Positions 12,841 through 24,749 are shown, counted from the first letter of the stretch. The stretch is 59,065 bases of DNA from Ophiocordyceps camponoti-saundersi (nom. inval.) (GCA_003339415.1 PDHQ01000219.1:1-59065); one strand, 5' to 3'. Made by a program: numbers and translations. Notes: a model not told the origin generated them from the letters alone.

Positions 12841-13236
12841 TTAATATTAAAAATAATAATATTTATAAGAACTAAATAGATAATATAAATTAGTAAAAAT
12901 ATAATAGATAAAGATATTTTTTTAAAAGCTAGGATTTATAAGCGAAAAGGTTAATAAGCTTAAGAGAGGAAGAGAAAAAGAAAAAAAGAGGCCTTAAGAG
13001 GGGGGGGGAAGTTAAATTTATATCTAAAAAGTACTTAAAATATCTAAGCCTTAAAAGCTTTAAAAAAAATATTTTTTTTCTATTTAATTCTACTATTAAG
13101 AATAATAATAAGGTTAATAATAATAATAATAATAATTAATTTTATAGTAAAAAACTTATAATAGCTTTATTTCTTAAATTTTCTTTTTTTTTCTTATAAG
13201 TTCCTTAATATTAGCGCTAGAAAACTTATAAAAATA

Positions 13237-13596
13237 TATTAAAAAAGAAAAACTTACTTTATTTTATATAACTTTAAATAATTATAAGCTTTAAAAAGAA
13301 AATTTTATTACTTTAATATAATTATTTAAATTCCCTAATAATAATAGAATAATCTTACTTAGTATATTATTAGCTTAGAAATTAGCTTCTTTATTATTAA
13401 GAGCTTTTCCTCTAAAATCCGCTATTCTTATATATATAAGGAAGACCTCTAAGCTTAAGGGTTAGAGGTTAAGCTTTTTAGTTTATATATATATATACCT
13501 ACCTTCTTACTCTTATATATATAAATTAATTACTCCGCTTACTTTTTATTCTACGTAACTTTTCAATTCCGGCAGAATCTTACTAAGACTCTAACA
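13237..13596 (+). repeat. 3' LTR of copia element 1
   Basis: It pairs with 1229-1588. Its last 35 bp keep CA dinucleotides (ttcaattccggcag, ctaaca), so the LTR's native CA end is visible here although it is TA in the left copy. Confidence 0.9.
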
Positions 13597-13601
13597 GGTA
13601 G

Positions 13602-13651
13602 GAAGGAAAAACCTTATACTCTCACGTATACCCTCCCTTATAGAGGGGGGG
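13602..13651. other. 50-bp un-mutated spacer between two retrotransposons
   Basis: It contains CA and TG dinucleotides and belongs to neither flanking LTR. It is probably a remnant of the unique DNA originally continuous with 20921-21566 and the gene island. Its last 5 bp, GGGGG, are the target duplication of the next element. Confidence 0.55.
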
Positions 13652-13952
13652 TGTTAAGTAGTCTTTACACGTATATATAGGTAAGAGAAAGCAAAGGTAA
13701 CCTATATTAAGTATAATTAGAGATAGATACCCTTCTTTTATCGTACGAGGAAGAGCGGCTATATAGCTAGATAATACTCCACTTCTATACCCTCCTTTTT
13801 CTTATCTAAGCTACCTCCTACCTCCTAAGTCGTACGAGGCATAACTTAGGTATTAATATATATTTCGTTAGAGGCTTCCCTATATCTATACTATCCTCTA
13901 TATATATATCGTATAGTAAATATAAAGGGGTATAGAAAGATAATATCTAATA
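13652..13952 (-). repeat. Left (3') LTR of copia-like element 2
   Basis: It aligns end to end with 20615-20915. Its first 60 bp are spared by RIP (TGTTAAG...ACACG), and the rest is mutated. Confidence 0.92.
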
Positions 13953-15399
13953 CTTAATTTTTTCTTTTTATAAAAAGATATATTAAATAAAAGGGTATCG
14001 TACGAAAAAAAAAACTCCGTCTTCCTAAAAGGTAGACGTTTTTAAAGAAAAATAGTTATACGATATTAAATAAGTATATAATCGAAAAATTTTATAAAGG
14101 TAAATAACGCCCGTAATATTATAGTAAAAAAAGATAAAGAAAATAAGCTACTAGCTAAAAAATAAAAGTCGGGTTATTATATAATCCGATCTATAATATA
14201 TTTTTATAAAGTTTTACTATAAAAATCTCTTATAGTTATAATATTAAGAAAAATAAGTAGAAAACCGAGTTTCTATAACCTTATACTAAAAAATACTAAA
14301 AAATATTACGAAAAATAGGAATTAAAAATCGGATTCTGCCGCCTCTTACCGCCTTTAGAGGGGTATAAAAACCCCTCCTTACTCCCTCTCTCTCCCTCTT
14401 TCTTTCTCTTCCCTCTTTCTTCTTTCTTTTTTAAGCTAATTAATAAAAATAATAATAATAATTAGAAAGATTTTTAATAAAGATTAATAAGTTATATAAT
14501 ATATTTAAGTTATTTTTATTAATAGTTATTAGTTATACGATATACCTCCCTATCTTAATAGCGTTATAGCTTATTAACTTAAGTTTTACTAGGTTTATAT
14601 ATCTTATAATAAGGAGGATAACCGGCGCTTTATATAGTAAATATCCTTAAATATAAGAAAAAAAAGTTTAGCTATTATATAATAGTAATATTAATAGGAA
14701 AGTAATAAGCGGAGATCTAACTAGTAGCTATATTATTATCTAATATTTTTATCCGCCTTAATAATATTTAAGATTTTAAGTATATCGAAGCTATTATTAT
14801 CTAATACCTAAGTTATTTTCTAATAGTCTTTTTTATAAGTTATAGTAAAGTAATAATAGAACTATACTATATTTACGCTAGAAATCCTTACCCCTTCGAT
14901 ATATATCGGACGAATAATAATAAGGCTTATATTACTTATATATAGCGGTCTTATATAATAAGATACTTTTTCGTATAATAGGGTTAAGCGTTATAGACTC
15001 CTAAGCCGGTACCTTATACCTTAATAACTACTCCTATTAAGTCGCCTAACGGCCGGCGGCGGGGATAGGTAATAGTAATACTAAGCGGAGCGCCTCCTAA
15101 CGCGGAGGAGTATATTACTATCTCGGATAACGAGTAATAAGGGGTAGGGGTGGAAAAAAAATAGTAATAAGGTTAAATAACGAGGAAAAAGAAAAAGAAA
15201 AAAAATTAAGTATTTAGAATTTATAATTTTACTTTAAAATTAAGCGTAGGGGTTAGACGATACTTAGAAAAAATTAATAATAATTTTCGTATAAAAATAA
15301 TAGAAAAAGCGTAAAAATATAAAAAAAAGTAAAGATAAAAAGTTAGATAAAGTAAAGATATAAGAAAAAAAAGTATAAGTCTTATATAACTTAAGTAAG

Positions 15400-18300
15400 T
15401 TATTAGATAGTAGCTTTAATTTATAACTTATAGGAATTTATAGAAATAAGGGTTAATAAGGCTAAGTTAAGGCTATCCTTAGTATAGGCGTCGGCCGGGT
15501 TATTTTTATTATTAATTTATTATATTTCTAAAATTTCCTTACGCTCGTATAACTTATAAATAGCTATAATATCGATTATTAATTATTTTTCTATCGTTAA
15601 GCCGAGCTATATTAGGTAGTTATATAATAAACGTAAGTTTATATAAAGAATAAGAGGGATTAAAAGCGTGCTTAGGGATTATACGATAGCTTAAATAGTT
15701 AAGTAAAAAGCTAAGCTAATATTAACGCTATTTATTATATTATAAAGTTCGCTTATTAGGATACTTCGAGTAACCCTTTTATACTTCGTAAAGGTTTAGT
15801 AAAAGATATTACCTTATATAACGAATAAGTTAGAGGACCGGTTTTCTTTACTAAGGATAATTAAGGTGCTAAGCTATAAGGTAAGGTCCTTATTATTCGC
15901 AAATAACTTATCTATAAAAATAAATAGTTTCGTATAAGATAAGTTAAGTAGAATAAACTATAGACTGCGGGTAATATTATTAATCTGCTACTAGATATGT
16001 TTATTAAGAGCTAAAATATCTTACGTAGAAGGATCGGTTACTTAAGCGGCTATTATAAGGTCGTATAACGCCTCCGGTTAATAAGTAGAAGTAATATATA
16101 CTCCTCGGGCTTACTAGCTAATAAAGTCTTACGGGGTAATATCGGCTATTAGGTTAATAATATAAAGGCTTTTTACTTATTTTTTCTATATAAGAACGAT
16201 ATCGTATAATTTGCGCGTAATATAATTACCGTTAAAGTTAATAGATAATTTATTAGTAAGGAATATTTTAGGCTTCGTACGAAGCTCTACTTATTTTAAC
16301 TTATCTTTCTTAAGTTTAGAGAATATATCGGACGTAAAAGAAAATATATTATCTATCTATAAGCTTATTATTCCGAATAAGTTAGGGCTAGCTATTATAA
16401 ATAAAAGATATAGATTATACGATAAAGGCGTTATATAAAGGTTCGTACGATAATAATTATAATATATCTTAAACTAGTATAATTCTAATTCTATTAGCTT
16501 ATATAGCGGCTTTTTAATATATAAAAGAGTATAAGGTAGATATTAATCCTATAATTCTTTAGGAAAGTATACGTAAATTATATAACTTAAAAGATTAGTA
16601 AACTATATATACGCTTATATAATATCTCGCAGTTTACTTTAGTAGTTATATAACTTTATAAAAGTAAGTCCGAGGGTAAGGAGGAGGCGCTATAATATAT
16701 ATAGAATTATAAGTAATTATATAAGAATTTCTTCTTTACTATTATTACCGTAGCTTTAAATAACTAGCTAGGATTTTTCGTAAGGGCTATTGTTTAGATT
16801 CTTTACCTCTTATACGAGATATATCTTAAAAATATATTTAGTAAGGTTTAAAAAAAAATTATATCGAACAAAGGTAAAAACTTCTTATATAAAGAGGGTA
16901 TTAATTTCCTTATAGTCGGAGGCCTCGAATAGTTATCCTAAAGTAGTAATAATATCCTATTACCGTAATTATATAGTAAGTACGTAATTATCTTTTTCCT
17001 TTATAATAACGAATATAAAAGGAAAAGCTTCGTACGAGTTTTTATCGTACGGGGGTATAATCGGGATTTCTAACCGTACTTTTTTCTCTATAAGTATAAT
17101 AAGGAGGGAGCGGAGATAGGGTTTAACTTATATTATACGAAATCTAGTTAGTTTTATAGGGAGTTTAAGGATAATATCCTAGCTATCGAAACTAGAAATA
17201 CGGAAAGGACCTTACTATTTATCCTTTTTATACTAAATAAAAACTTCGCTTTAAAAAAGAAGTAATAAGATATTATATAAGTTAGGTCTATTTCGGGTAT
17301 AAAAAGCGCGTAAAATATCCGCTTAAGCTTTAATTTATTATACCTATATTATAGCACGCTTAATCGCTCGGGCCCTTATAGTAATATTAGGGGCTAAGGG
17401 CGAGTTATACGAAATACGGGGGTAAGCGCTAAAAATAAAAAATATTAAGATAAGACTATTTAATCTAGCTATATTATTAATAGCTTTAATAGCTATCTAA
17501 AAAATAATTATATTATCGGTCTTAATATTAATTTCCTATTATAAGATATCGTACGCCCGCCTAAAGGGGGCGTATATACGTTTAACTTTACTAATCGCCT
17601 AATACGCTTTAACGGGCACTTCCTTATATATAGTGCCGAGTAGTTTCGCGTTCGTATAAAACTTTAAAAAGGAAAAATTAATCCCGGTATTATAAGAGAT
17701 AATATCTAATAGGCCTTAATATATATAAATCTAATATTTATATAAGGCGTTCTAAGCGTTTACCGCTAATATATTTTATATAAAGGCGGCTATTTAGAAA
17801 GATATAGCTTTATTAATAGCGTATAGGACCGGCTTATTATAAAGGTAAAAAATATCGATAACTAGTAAGTAATTAAAATCGTAGTTATTTTTAAAGGAGA
17901 ATTTAAATCGCTAAGGTTTTAAGTTATATAACTAGTATTAGTAGTATAAATATTAGATCGACTTAAGGGCTACGAGGGTTATATCCGAAAAACTAGCTTT
18001 CTTTAGTAAGTTATAAAGCTATTATATATAGAGGTAGCTAAAATATTAGTAAAGCTATCGTAACTCTTATTCTATATAGTATAATATAAATTCTTATTTA
18101 GAGACGTTAAAAAATAGATATCTTTATTTCCTAATAATAGGGATCGTTATATTATTATATTATACGATAATATTTTTTATATTATCGTAGAAAGCGCGAA
18201 AGCGGTTAGTATTTTTAAGGTAAAAAAGGAAAGGAGTAGAAATATCGAGGATATAGTAAAGGACTTTGCTAAGTAAGTTTTATACGATAATAGTTCTAAT

Positions 18301-19900
18301 TAGCTAAATAGGTTCTAAGGAGCTAAAACGGATCGTATTCTTAGTTAGGGTTTAGTTAATAGTTATATAAGGGTATTCCTAGATATAAGCTTCTGCTTAT
18401 AGTTTACTTACGGTTAAGATTTATATAGCTCTTATATCTTAAAGCTTACTTTAATATATTATATAATATATATCGGAAAGGAGGAATTATTCCGCGGGAA
18501 CTAATAGAGCTTTTAGTTAGTAGATATTATCGCTTATAAGGCGGTATATATAGGCCGCTATAATAAAAAATAAAACCGCGTTTTCGCCTTTAATAATTTC
18601 TTCTTTAATATCGAAGTCTTTATTATACGATTATAAAAACTAAGAATCTTATTTATTAAAACCTTCGTATAATAGGAGGAATACGCTAAATTCTTCCTTT
18701 ATAAGGGGGTCCTAGCTAGTTTTTTTATAATTAGTAAGGTATTACTTACGTGCGCGTTAGATATTATCTAACTTATAGTTTATAAACTAATATCTTTCCT
18801 TTTTATATATAAAGTACCTTCGTATTATATAAGGTTAAAACTAGCGTTACTATAAGGAAAAACGTTATATAAAGGGTAATTATTATTAGCAGGGAGTAAA
18901 AGAAGATTATCCGGGGTTCGTATAATACTTATTATAATTAAGGTAGCGTTATTCGATAAAGAATTAGTTAATAGTTTTATTTATAGTAATAATAAGGGAG
19001 GAATAAAGGCGATTAATAAATATTTCGTACGATATATCTTAGAATATTATAGCTAATTTAAGTTCTAAAACGCCGCGATAAGCTTATACGATAATAGTAA
19101 GAAGTTACTTTTCTCCTTAATAGTTAGATTTAAGGGCTTATTAAATAAGTTAGAGTTTATTAAGGAGGGTATCGAGTAAATTTATTATAGTTTTATTAGG
19201 GTTTTCTTATCGTACGATATTAAAAGATAAAGTAGTTTAATCTATTTAGTATAATAAATAGTTCGTATAAGTATTAAAATATATATCTAAAAAAGTATAA
19301 ATTTTATCCTATCTTTTATCTAATCCGATAAAGTATAAATAATAGTCCTAAGCTTTATCTAAAAAGATATCCGGAAAAATAGCGTAGAATTAATCTTCTA
19401 TTATATTAATATAGGAGTAATAGCTAATAAAAATCCTAGCCTTATCGATTAGTATATCGTATAGCCGCCCTATATAGTTCTAATTTTTTCGCTAACCCTT
19501 AAAGAAGGCGGTAACCTTATCTAAGGAGATTAGTCTATTTACTACTTTTCGTATTAGTAATAGTATATAAACTTATACGATACCTATTAAGGCTTAATTT
19601 ATCGGTTCTAGGAGGGTTTAAGTTAAGGTTACTAAAAGTAGCTATATATTTAAGTTATATAAAGTAATTAACTTCTACGTAAAGGTTATATAAAGTAGGG
19701 GTTCGGCTAAGATACTTCGTAGTAGCTATATTAAGATATATTTTAACTTAAGGGGCTATGCTAAGTATAAAGCTTATATCGTACGATTTAGAAAAGTTAG
19801 TTCGGAAAAGGGGGGGTAGTTTAACTATATAGAAGGGGCTTCTTATAGGTTAGGGCGTAAAACGTCTTCTAGTTTAGTCTTAAGAAATTATATAAAGCGT
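15400..19900 (-). pseudogene. RIP-degraded polyprotein of copia-like element 2
   Basis: Minus-strand reading recovers an RNase H-like block near 15,780-16,000 with the FANNKDL motif at about 15,890-15,917. Upstream of it (16,000-16,400) is a continuous protein-like reading with ARGVYITSTYQPEA near 16,110, the segment that precedes RNase H in fungal polyproteins of this type. Integrase and RT must lie further towards 19,900, but I could not pin their motifs. Many in-frame stops at Gln/Trp positions make it a pseudogene. Limits are approximate. Confidence 0.6.
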
Positions 19901-20614
19901 TTAATTAATATACTATTTCCGATAAGCGGGATATATTATATAATTATAATTTAAGTTAGTTTTTTTAAGAATATACGGTAAATATATTTTAGCTAATAGT
20001 AAGTTTATCCCTAAAGCTCTAATTAGATTATACGAAGAAGGTTTTCCTTATAAAGGTTAAAGTATATAATATCGTATATCTACTAAGTAATAAACATTAT
20101 TAATTCGATCTTATTAGGAGGTTATATAAGGTTAGGTTATATATCCTAATAGAGCGGGTTCGTACTTTAAGTTTAGATATAAGGGTTAACTTTACTTTCT
20201 TTTATTATTTCGTCGTATAAAGCTAAAGTCTCGTTTATTACTATTATTATAATTAATATATTTACTATTTCCTATTTAACTTTTAAGGTTATAAAAGCTA
20301 TATTATCGTTATTATATTTCCGGAACGCTATTAAAGGTAATATCGTATAACTAGTAAAAAGTACTAGGCTAAGTATAGCTTTTCGGTAAGGACTTTATTA
20401 TTAGTAGGTATTATATATTACCTTAATCTTTTAGTCTTAATAATAGCACCGGGCAAAATAGCTTTTTAGTAAGAACTAGTATTAAGAAGTAAGGTAAAAG
20501 TATAGGTATTAGTCGGCAGCGGGCATATAAGCTTTTCGGTATCGTACGATACCTATCTCGTTATTTTAGCTAATCTATAATTAACTAATAATAACTAATA
20601 TAACTATTAATTAG

Positions 20615-20915
20615 TATTAAATAATCTTTATATATACGTATAGGTAAAAGAAAGTAAAGGTAACTTATATTAAGTATAATTAGAGATAGATACCTTTCCT
20701 TTATCGTACGAGGAAGAGCGGCTATATAGCTAGATAATACTCTACTTTTATACCCTCCTTCTTCTTATCTAAGCCACCTCCTACCTCCTAAGTCGTACGA
20801 GGCACGACTTAGGTGTTAATATATGTTTCGTTAGAGGCTTCCCTATGTCCGTGCTGTCCTCTATATGTGTATCGTACAGCAGATGTGAAGGGGTACAGAG
20901 AGACAATATCTAACA
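20615..20915 (-). repeat. Right (5') LTR of copia-like element 2, half spared by RIP
   Basis: It is the same length as the left LTR (301 bp). RIP-type changes dominate to about 20,770. After that, CA and TG are common (gtccgtgctgtcc, cgtacagcag), while the corresponding left-LTR bases are TA. The native end ATATCTAACA is intact. Confidence 0.92.
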
Positions 20916-20949
20916 GGGGGGAAAGGGGTAGAGAGGGGCTAGCTACATA

Positions 20950-21274
20950 CACCCCTTAAGGATATTAGAGGTTAGTTTTTTACAAGCCCCACGGATGTTG
21001 AAAGAGTCGAGATACTTAGTCCTTCACTCTAAAGCAGTGAGTAGAGCAGTATAGAGACTTTTTAGTAATCTCTTCGAAGTCACTGCCCTTCTACTGCTTC
21101 CTTTTGCGAACCTCGCTATCCGGGCTTAGTGGCTGTCGCTTAACGGTCTGGGAGGGAATAAGTATCTAGCTATAGAGTTAGTGAGAGGAGCTACCTATAG
21201 CCGATATAGCTAATAAGCAGTGTCTACTTTAGTGGGGCTTGTAAAAAACTAACCTTTAATATCCTTAAGGGGTG
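20950..21274. mobile_element. 325-bp miniature inverted-repeat element (MITE)
   Basis: Inverted ends of about 43 bp (20950-20992 and 21232-21274, caccccttaag... / ...cttaaggggtg) differ at one base. A TA dinucleotide flanks each side (20948-20949, 21275-21276), as expected for Tc1/mariner-pogo type transposition. There is no coding capacity. It is not RIP-mutated, perhaps because it is shorter than the repeat length RIP usually requires. Confidence 0.85.
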
Positions 21275-21329
21275 TATTAACAAAGTACCCCCCCTACTAG
21301 TTTATATATAGTTTTCCTTTTTTCCTATA

Positions 21330-21528
21330 GGGGTGTTTATTTAGCGGCACAGAAACCTTTAAGAGCGGTATCTATAGTAGCTATCACTTTAGGGGCTGTT
21401 AGGGGATAAGTACTCTTGCGTATAAGCTAGTATAGGACAGTACTTATTTTCTACGGCCGATAAGCAGCGTATACGCTACTAAGGCTTGTAAAAAACTAAC
21501 CTCTATTATCCTTGTGGGCTGTAGAGTC
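21330..21528. mobile_element. Truncated, diverged relative of the preceding MITE
   Basis: The last 110 bp resemble the right half of the 20950-21274 element. They share gataagcag, then ggcttgtaaaaaactaacct at 21484-21503, then a diverged tail. No matching left inverted end is visible, so it is a partial copy adjacent to the intact one. Limits are approximate. Confidence 0.55.
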
Positions 21529-21568
21529 AGATCCGAGACAGCCTGCAGGTGCGCAACATTAATCTATA

Positions 21569-21718
21569 CTAGGGGGGTCTTAAAAGCGACCCCCCTTCTC
21601 GACCTTTCTTAAGCTCTAGGGAGAAGGGGGGGTTAATAACTAGGAAAAGGACCTTTAACTCGGAAAAAATAGTATATATAGCAGCCTACCTAATTTACAA
21701 AGGGAGAGATATACTTAA
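21569..21718. repeat. Left terminal inverted repeat of the Fot1-like element
   Basis: About 150 bp matching the reverse complement of 24345-24495. It carries RIP-type changes (tcttaaaa for tctcaaaa, ctctaggg for ctccaggg) although the DNA immediately left of it is not mutated. Confidence 0.88.
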
Positions 21719-21824
21719 TTTTCTATTTAGATATATTAAATTCTCTACTAAGGCCCCCCTTAGCTAAACCCTTATATTATAATACCCTCCGTAGCCTAGC
21801 TATAGGAATAGCTTAAAATAGGGC

Positions 21825-21945
21825 TTATTTAGCCCTTTTTACCGTACCTTAAAGAGGCTTAAAGAGGGCTTATTTAGCCCTCTTTGCTATGCCTTAAAGA
21901 GGCTTAAAGATACCTTATTTAGCTTAATTTACTATGCTTGCCGCC
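21825..21945 (-). repeat. About 45-bp tandem repeat in the transposon
   Basis: Two and a half copies of a unit containing ttatttagccct and ccttaaagaggcttaaaga lie just downstream of the transposase frame on the minus strand. A second short array of ccgccgccgctctc units follows at 21,945-22,010. On the minus strand that array would read as Ala/Arg-rich peptide repeats at the C terminus. Confidence 0.7.
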
Positions 21946-22039
21946 GCTCTCGCAATACCTCTCTCGATGCCTGCCGCCGCCGCTCTCTCGATACTTACCG
22001 CCGCCGCTCTCTTAATATCTCTCGCGATACCTCTCTTAA

Positions 22040-24300
22040 GTAACCTTACCGTTATCTTCCTTTATAATTAAGCTATTAACTTTAAGAGCTAGCGCTCGGC
22101 GATTAGTATCTTAATCTTATAGTTCTTATAGAAAATATTTAACTCCTTCGAATATAAAATTATTATTATAGTCCTCTAGCTAAAATAAGGGGCTATCCGC
22201 GAATACCTTACGATACCTTATCTTACGAAAAACCTTATATTTACTATATAACTCGCTTATATTACTAAATAGCTCTCTTTTTAGCTTTTTTAATAATCTT
22301 TAGGGTAACTCGCGCTTTTTATTAATACTATTTCTTACGATTAATCGAACCTCGCGAAGCTAACGCTTTATAAAGGCGCCTTTATTACGTATAGCTTTAT
22401 ATTAAATTCGGCGATCTTTATCTTCTTATACCGCCTACTTATTAAATTTATTTTTAGCTACCTAAATCCTTATATTATAAACGCTTAATAGCCTAAACTT
22501 CCTTATAATTTATATCTCTTTATTAAATACTATATATTTAATTTATTTCTCCTTAATATAATATATTTCTTCTATAGCTATAATATTATTAATAGCTAAA
22601 ATTATATTAGCTTTATATACTTTCTTATAAGCTCGTATTACTAATAATATAATTAGTATATTTAATTTAATTAAGATATTTATATAAAGCTTAATATAGT
22701 TATAATATCGCTAGATTAGTAATAAGCTAAGCTTTAGTATTATAATATTATTTTAGTTAATTCGACGGATTATAGGAGGCGTTTTTAGTATTACTAGTTT
22801 TTAATTAAAATCTTATTTATCGATAATTTTATTATTATCGCTATTATTTTTACCGCTATCGCCCTTATCGCTATTATCCTTATCGAATCCCTCGATATAA
22901 CCGGGTAGATCTTATTCGTCGATTTCTATTATTAAGGAAAAGAGGGTATCTTAAAGTTTCTCTAAAACCTTAGCTAGATTATAAGGAAAGAGGCTATATT
23001 TTACCTAAGCTAATAAGATCGTAGCTTTCTTAAAAATTCGAGCCCTTATTTTCTAAAAATAATATAGGAAATCTATTTTATCGAAGTTAGCCGCGCTATC
23101 TAATATCTTACGATAAAGAATCTGCTAATACTAATACTTATAAGATTAGAAAACCTTAATATCGAGAGGCTAAAGATAATATATCGAATAAGGCGGTAAA
23201 AGGAAGAGAATAATATTATAATTATTATAGAAATATATAAATTTTTCTATAAGGTAGCTTTTATAGCTATCTATTAAAAGAACGCGTTTTTCTATCGGAT
23301 TTAAAGGTTTTATATATTCCTTAAAATATTAAAGCTATTTAAGCGCGATAATATCGTTAATATAGCCTTTTTAGCTTATTACTAAGATAGTTCTTTTATT
23401 AAGATTATTTTTAACTTATTTAATAGGAATTTAGACCTTAAGGAGGATAATAAAGAAAGGGATAACTTTCCCTTAAGCCGATATTACCTTAATAGCTATA
23501 ATAAAGATAGTATCGTAAATATCGCTTAGAATAAGCTATTTAATCTTATTAAAAGTTTAGATAAATATCCCTTTTTAAAAATATCTTATTATAAAGCTAA
23601 TCTCGTTAAAATTCTATATATTTTCCTATTAAATATTATTATACTAAAAATATCGCGAGAACTTTTAGAAAAAAGCTTTAACCTATACCCTATTAAGGAT
23701 AGCTTTCCGCTTTATATCTTAAGTTATAGCCCTATAACGATAGAAATATCTTTTCTAATATTAAATAAATTATTTAGCTTATTTATAAAATATATTTCCT
23801 AGCTACCTTTTAGCTTAAAAGATCGTATTTATATAATTCTTAATAGCTTAACTCTAAATATAGTATCTTTAAATAATATAGTAATATACCTAATAAAGTA
23901 TAGTTTTCTTTTCTTCTTAGGTTAAATAAGACCTATTCTTATTATTCTAAGAGATAGGATACGTATAATACCCTCGAATTTATCCCTAAAGGCGTTTATA
24001 TAGTATAAAAAGCGCGGTTAAGGTAAATTTAATTATCTTATAAAATCTTTCTTTATATAACTTTATTATAGTAACGGTATAGCTTTTTAGGTTCTCGGGC
24101 GTTTTCTTCGTAAATAAAGGTTTATTCGTCTCTAAATTAATCTATTTTTTAACTATAAATACTTAAAAGGGTAAAAAAGCTATAATAAAAATTTTATATT
24201 AATTAGATTAATAATATAATATCTATAGCTATTCTAAATCTATAGATAACCTTACGATATATTATAGTAAAAGTATATAAGTAGGGCTAAAAAAATTTAA
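22040..24300 (-). pseudogene. RIP-degraded Fot1/pogo-type DDE transposase
   Basis: Minus-strand reading gives an LLIDSYKSYL block at 23280-23251, corresponding to the second catalytic Asp motif (LLIDGYKSHL type) of DDE_1 transposases. About 20 residues later comes LPPYSIYYLxPLDI, at 23199-23158, matching the LPPHSTHYLQPLDV motif of this family. Upstream, 23,400-23,340 reads the region with conserved W..F. The expected CENP-B-like helix-turn-helix would lie near 24,000, but I could not confirm it. Numerous RIP stops show it is dead. Ends are approximate. Confidence 0.75.
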
Positions 24301-24344
24301 CTATCGCGGGAAATATATTTATATATACTACTTATATAGGGAAA

Positions 24345-24495
24345 AGGGAGTATATCTCTCCCCTAGTAAATTAGGTGGGCTGCTATATATACTATTTTTT
24401 CCGAGTTAAAGGTCCTTTTCCTAGTCATTAACCCCCCCTTCTCCCTGGAGCTTGAGAAAGGTCGAGAAGGGGGGTCGCTTTTGAGACCCCCCTAG
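24345..24495. repeat. Right terminal inverted repeat of the Fot1-like element, RIP-free at its outer part
   Basis: It pairs with 21569-21718. From about 24,361 outward, CA/TG dinucleotides are preserved (ggtgggctgc, ccctggagcttgag), so the RIP border lies within this repeat, facing the gene island. Confidence 0.88.
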
Positions 24496-24497
24496 TA

Positions 24498-24749
24498 CCC
24501 CTTTTAATTAACCCTCTCCAGCTGCTATACAATATGACGGGCGAAACCACCATAGGTAGGTAATTTCTGTTTGGTCGTCTTCACGTGACGACTCTTTATT
24601 AGTGAATAGTGGAATTTGAAAAAGTCGCGATTACGTCTTTGCGAACTGAACTTTCGCTTTCGCTTCCTCCCATTTTCCAACCCAGACAACTGTCTACCTA
24701 GTTCTTTCCCTGTCTCTGGCAGTTTCAGGGTGAGGAGGTACTACCTGAA
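24498..24749 (+). promoter_or_regulatory. Compressed promoter and 5' UTR region of the EED gene
   Basis: Only 252 bp of non-transposon DNA separate the Fot1-like element and its TA duplication from the EED start codon. The segment contains a palindromic CACGTG at 24582-24587 inside a larger imperfect palindrome, and a pyrimidine-rich run (ctttcgctttcgcttcc) near 24,650. No clear TATA box is visible. Any sequence originally further upstream now lies beyond a 2.9-kb transposon. Confidence 0.6.
24574..24592. promoter_or_regulatory. CACGTG E-box within an imperfect palindrome
   Basis: GTCGTC, a 7-bp segment and GACGAC frame a central CACGTG about 165 bp upstream of the EED start. CACGTG and TGACG cores are bound by fungal bHLH and bZIP factors. 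Binding here is an inference from the motif only. Confidence 0.4.

Larger units (their letters stand above)
1229..13596 (+). mobile_element. Ty1/copia retrotransposon 1, RIP-inactivated, with nested insertion
   Basis: Two 360-bp LTRs (1229-1588 and 13237-13596) flank the body. After RIP, the TG...CA ends read TA...TA on the left copy and TA...CA on the right. Removing the 4.9-kb insertion at 3446-8361 and its duplication leaves about 7.4 kb. Read on +, the body has a Gag-like segment (about 1.7-2.7 kb), integrase, reverse transcriptase and RNase H in copia order, with integrase before RT. Glutamine and tryptophan codons have become stops throughout, so it cannot be functional. A further 1.8 kb lies between the end of pol and the 3' LTR and may hold an antisense frame. 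Confidence 0.88.
13652..20915 (-). mobile_element. Copia-like retrotransposon 2, minus strand, RIP-inactivated
   Basis: Two 301-bp LTRs (13652-13952 and 20615-20915) bound 7264 bp. The outermost ends still read TGTTA on the left and TAACA on the right, and a GGGGG duplication flanks both sides (13647-13651, 20916-20920). On the minus strand around 15,780-16,000 the codons read as the RNase H block of fungal copia-like polyproteins: LNLSYTKLF, then F.D..FANNKDL, then GNI.Y. So the 5' LTR is the right-hand one. The many tcgtacga-type palindromes in the interior are a composition feature of this family. The body has no surviving open frame. Confidence 0.85.
21569..24495 (-). mobile_element. Fot1/pogo-type DNA transposon, RIP-degraded, next to EED
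   Basis: Inverted ends start CTAGGGGGGTC at 21569 and mirror it at 24495, with TA duplications at 21567-21568 and 24496-24497. The ends are about 150 bp and nearly identical apart from C-to-T changes in the left copy. The 2927-bp interior encodes a DDE transposase on the minus strand. TA duplication and the transposase type place it in the Tc1/mariner superfamily, pogo/Fot1 branch. It is the nearest transposon to the EED start, ending 254 bp upstream of the ATG. Confidence 0.88.

Noticed and set aside
13652..20915. Minus-strand copia 2 as a host gene cluster, because some minus-strand readings look protein-like
   Set aside because: Paired LTRs, a target duplication and the FANNKDL RNase H block explain the region as a retrotransposon.
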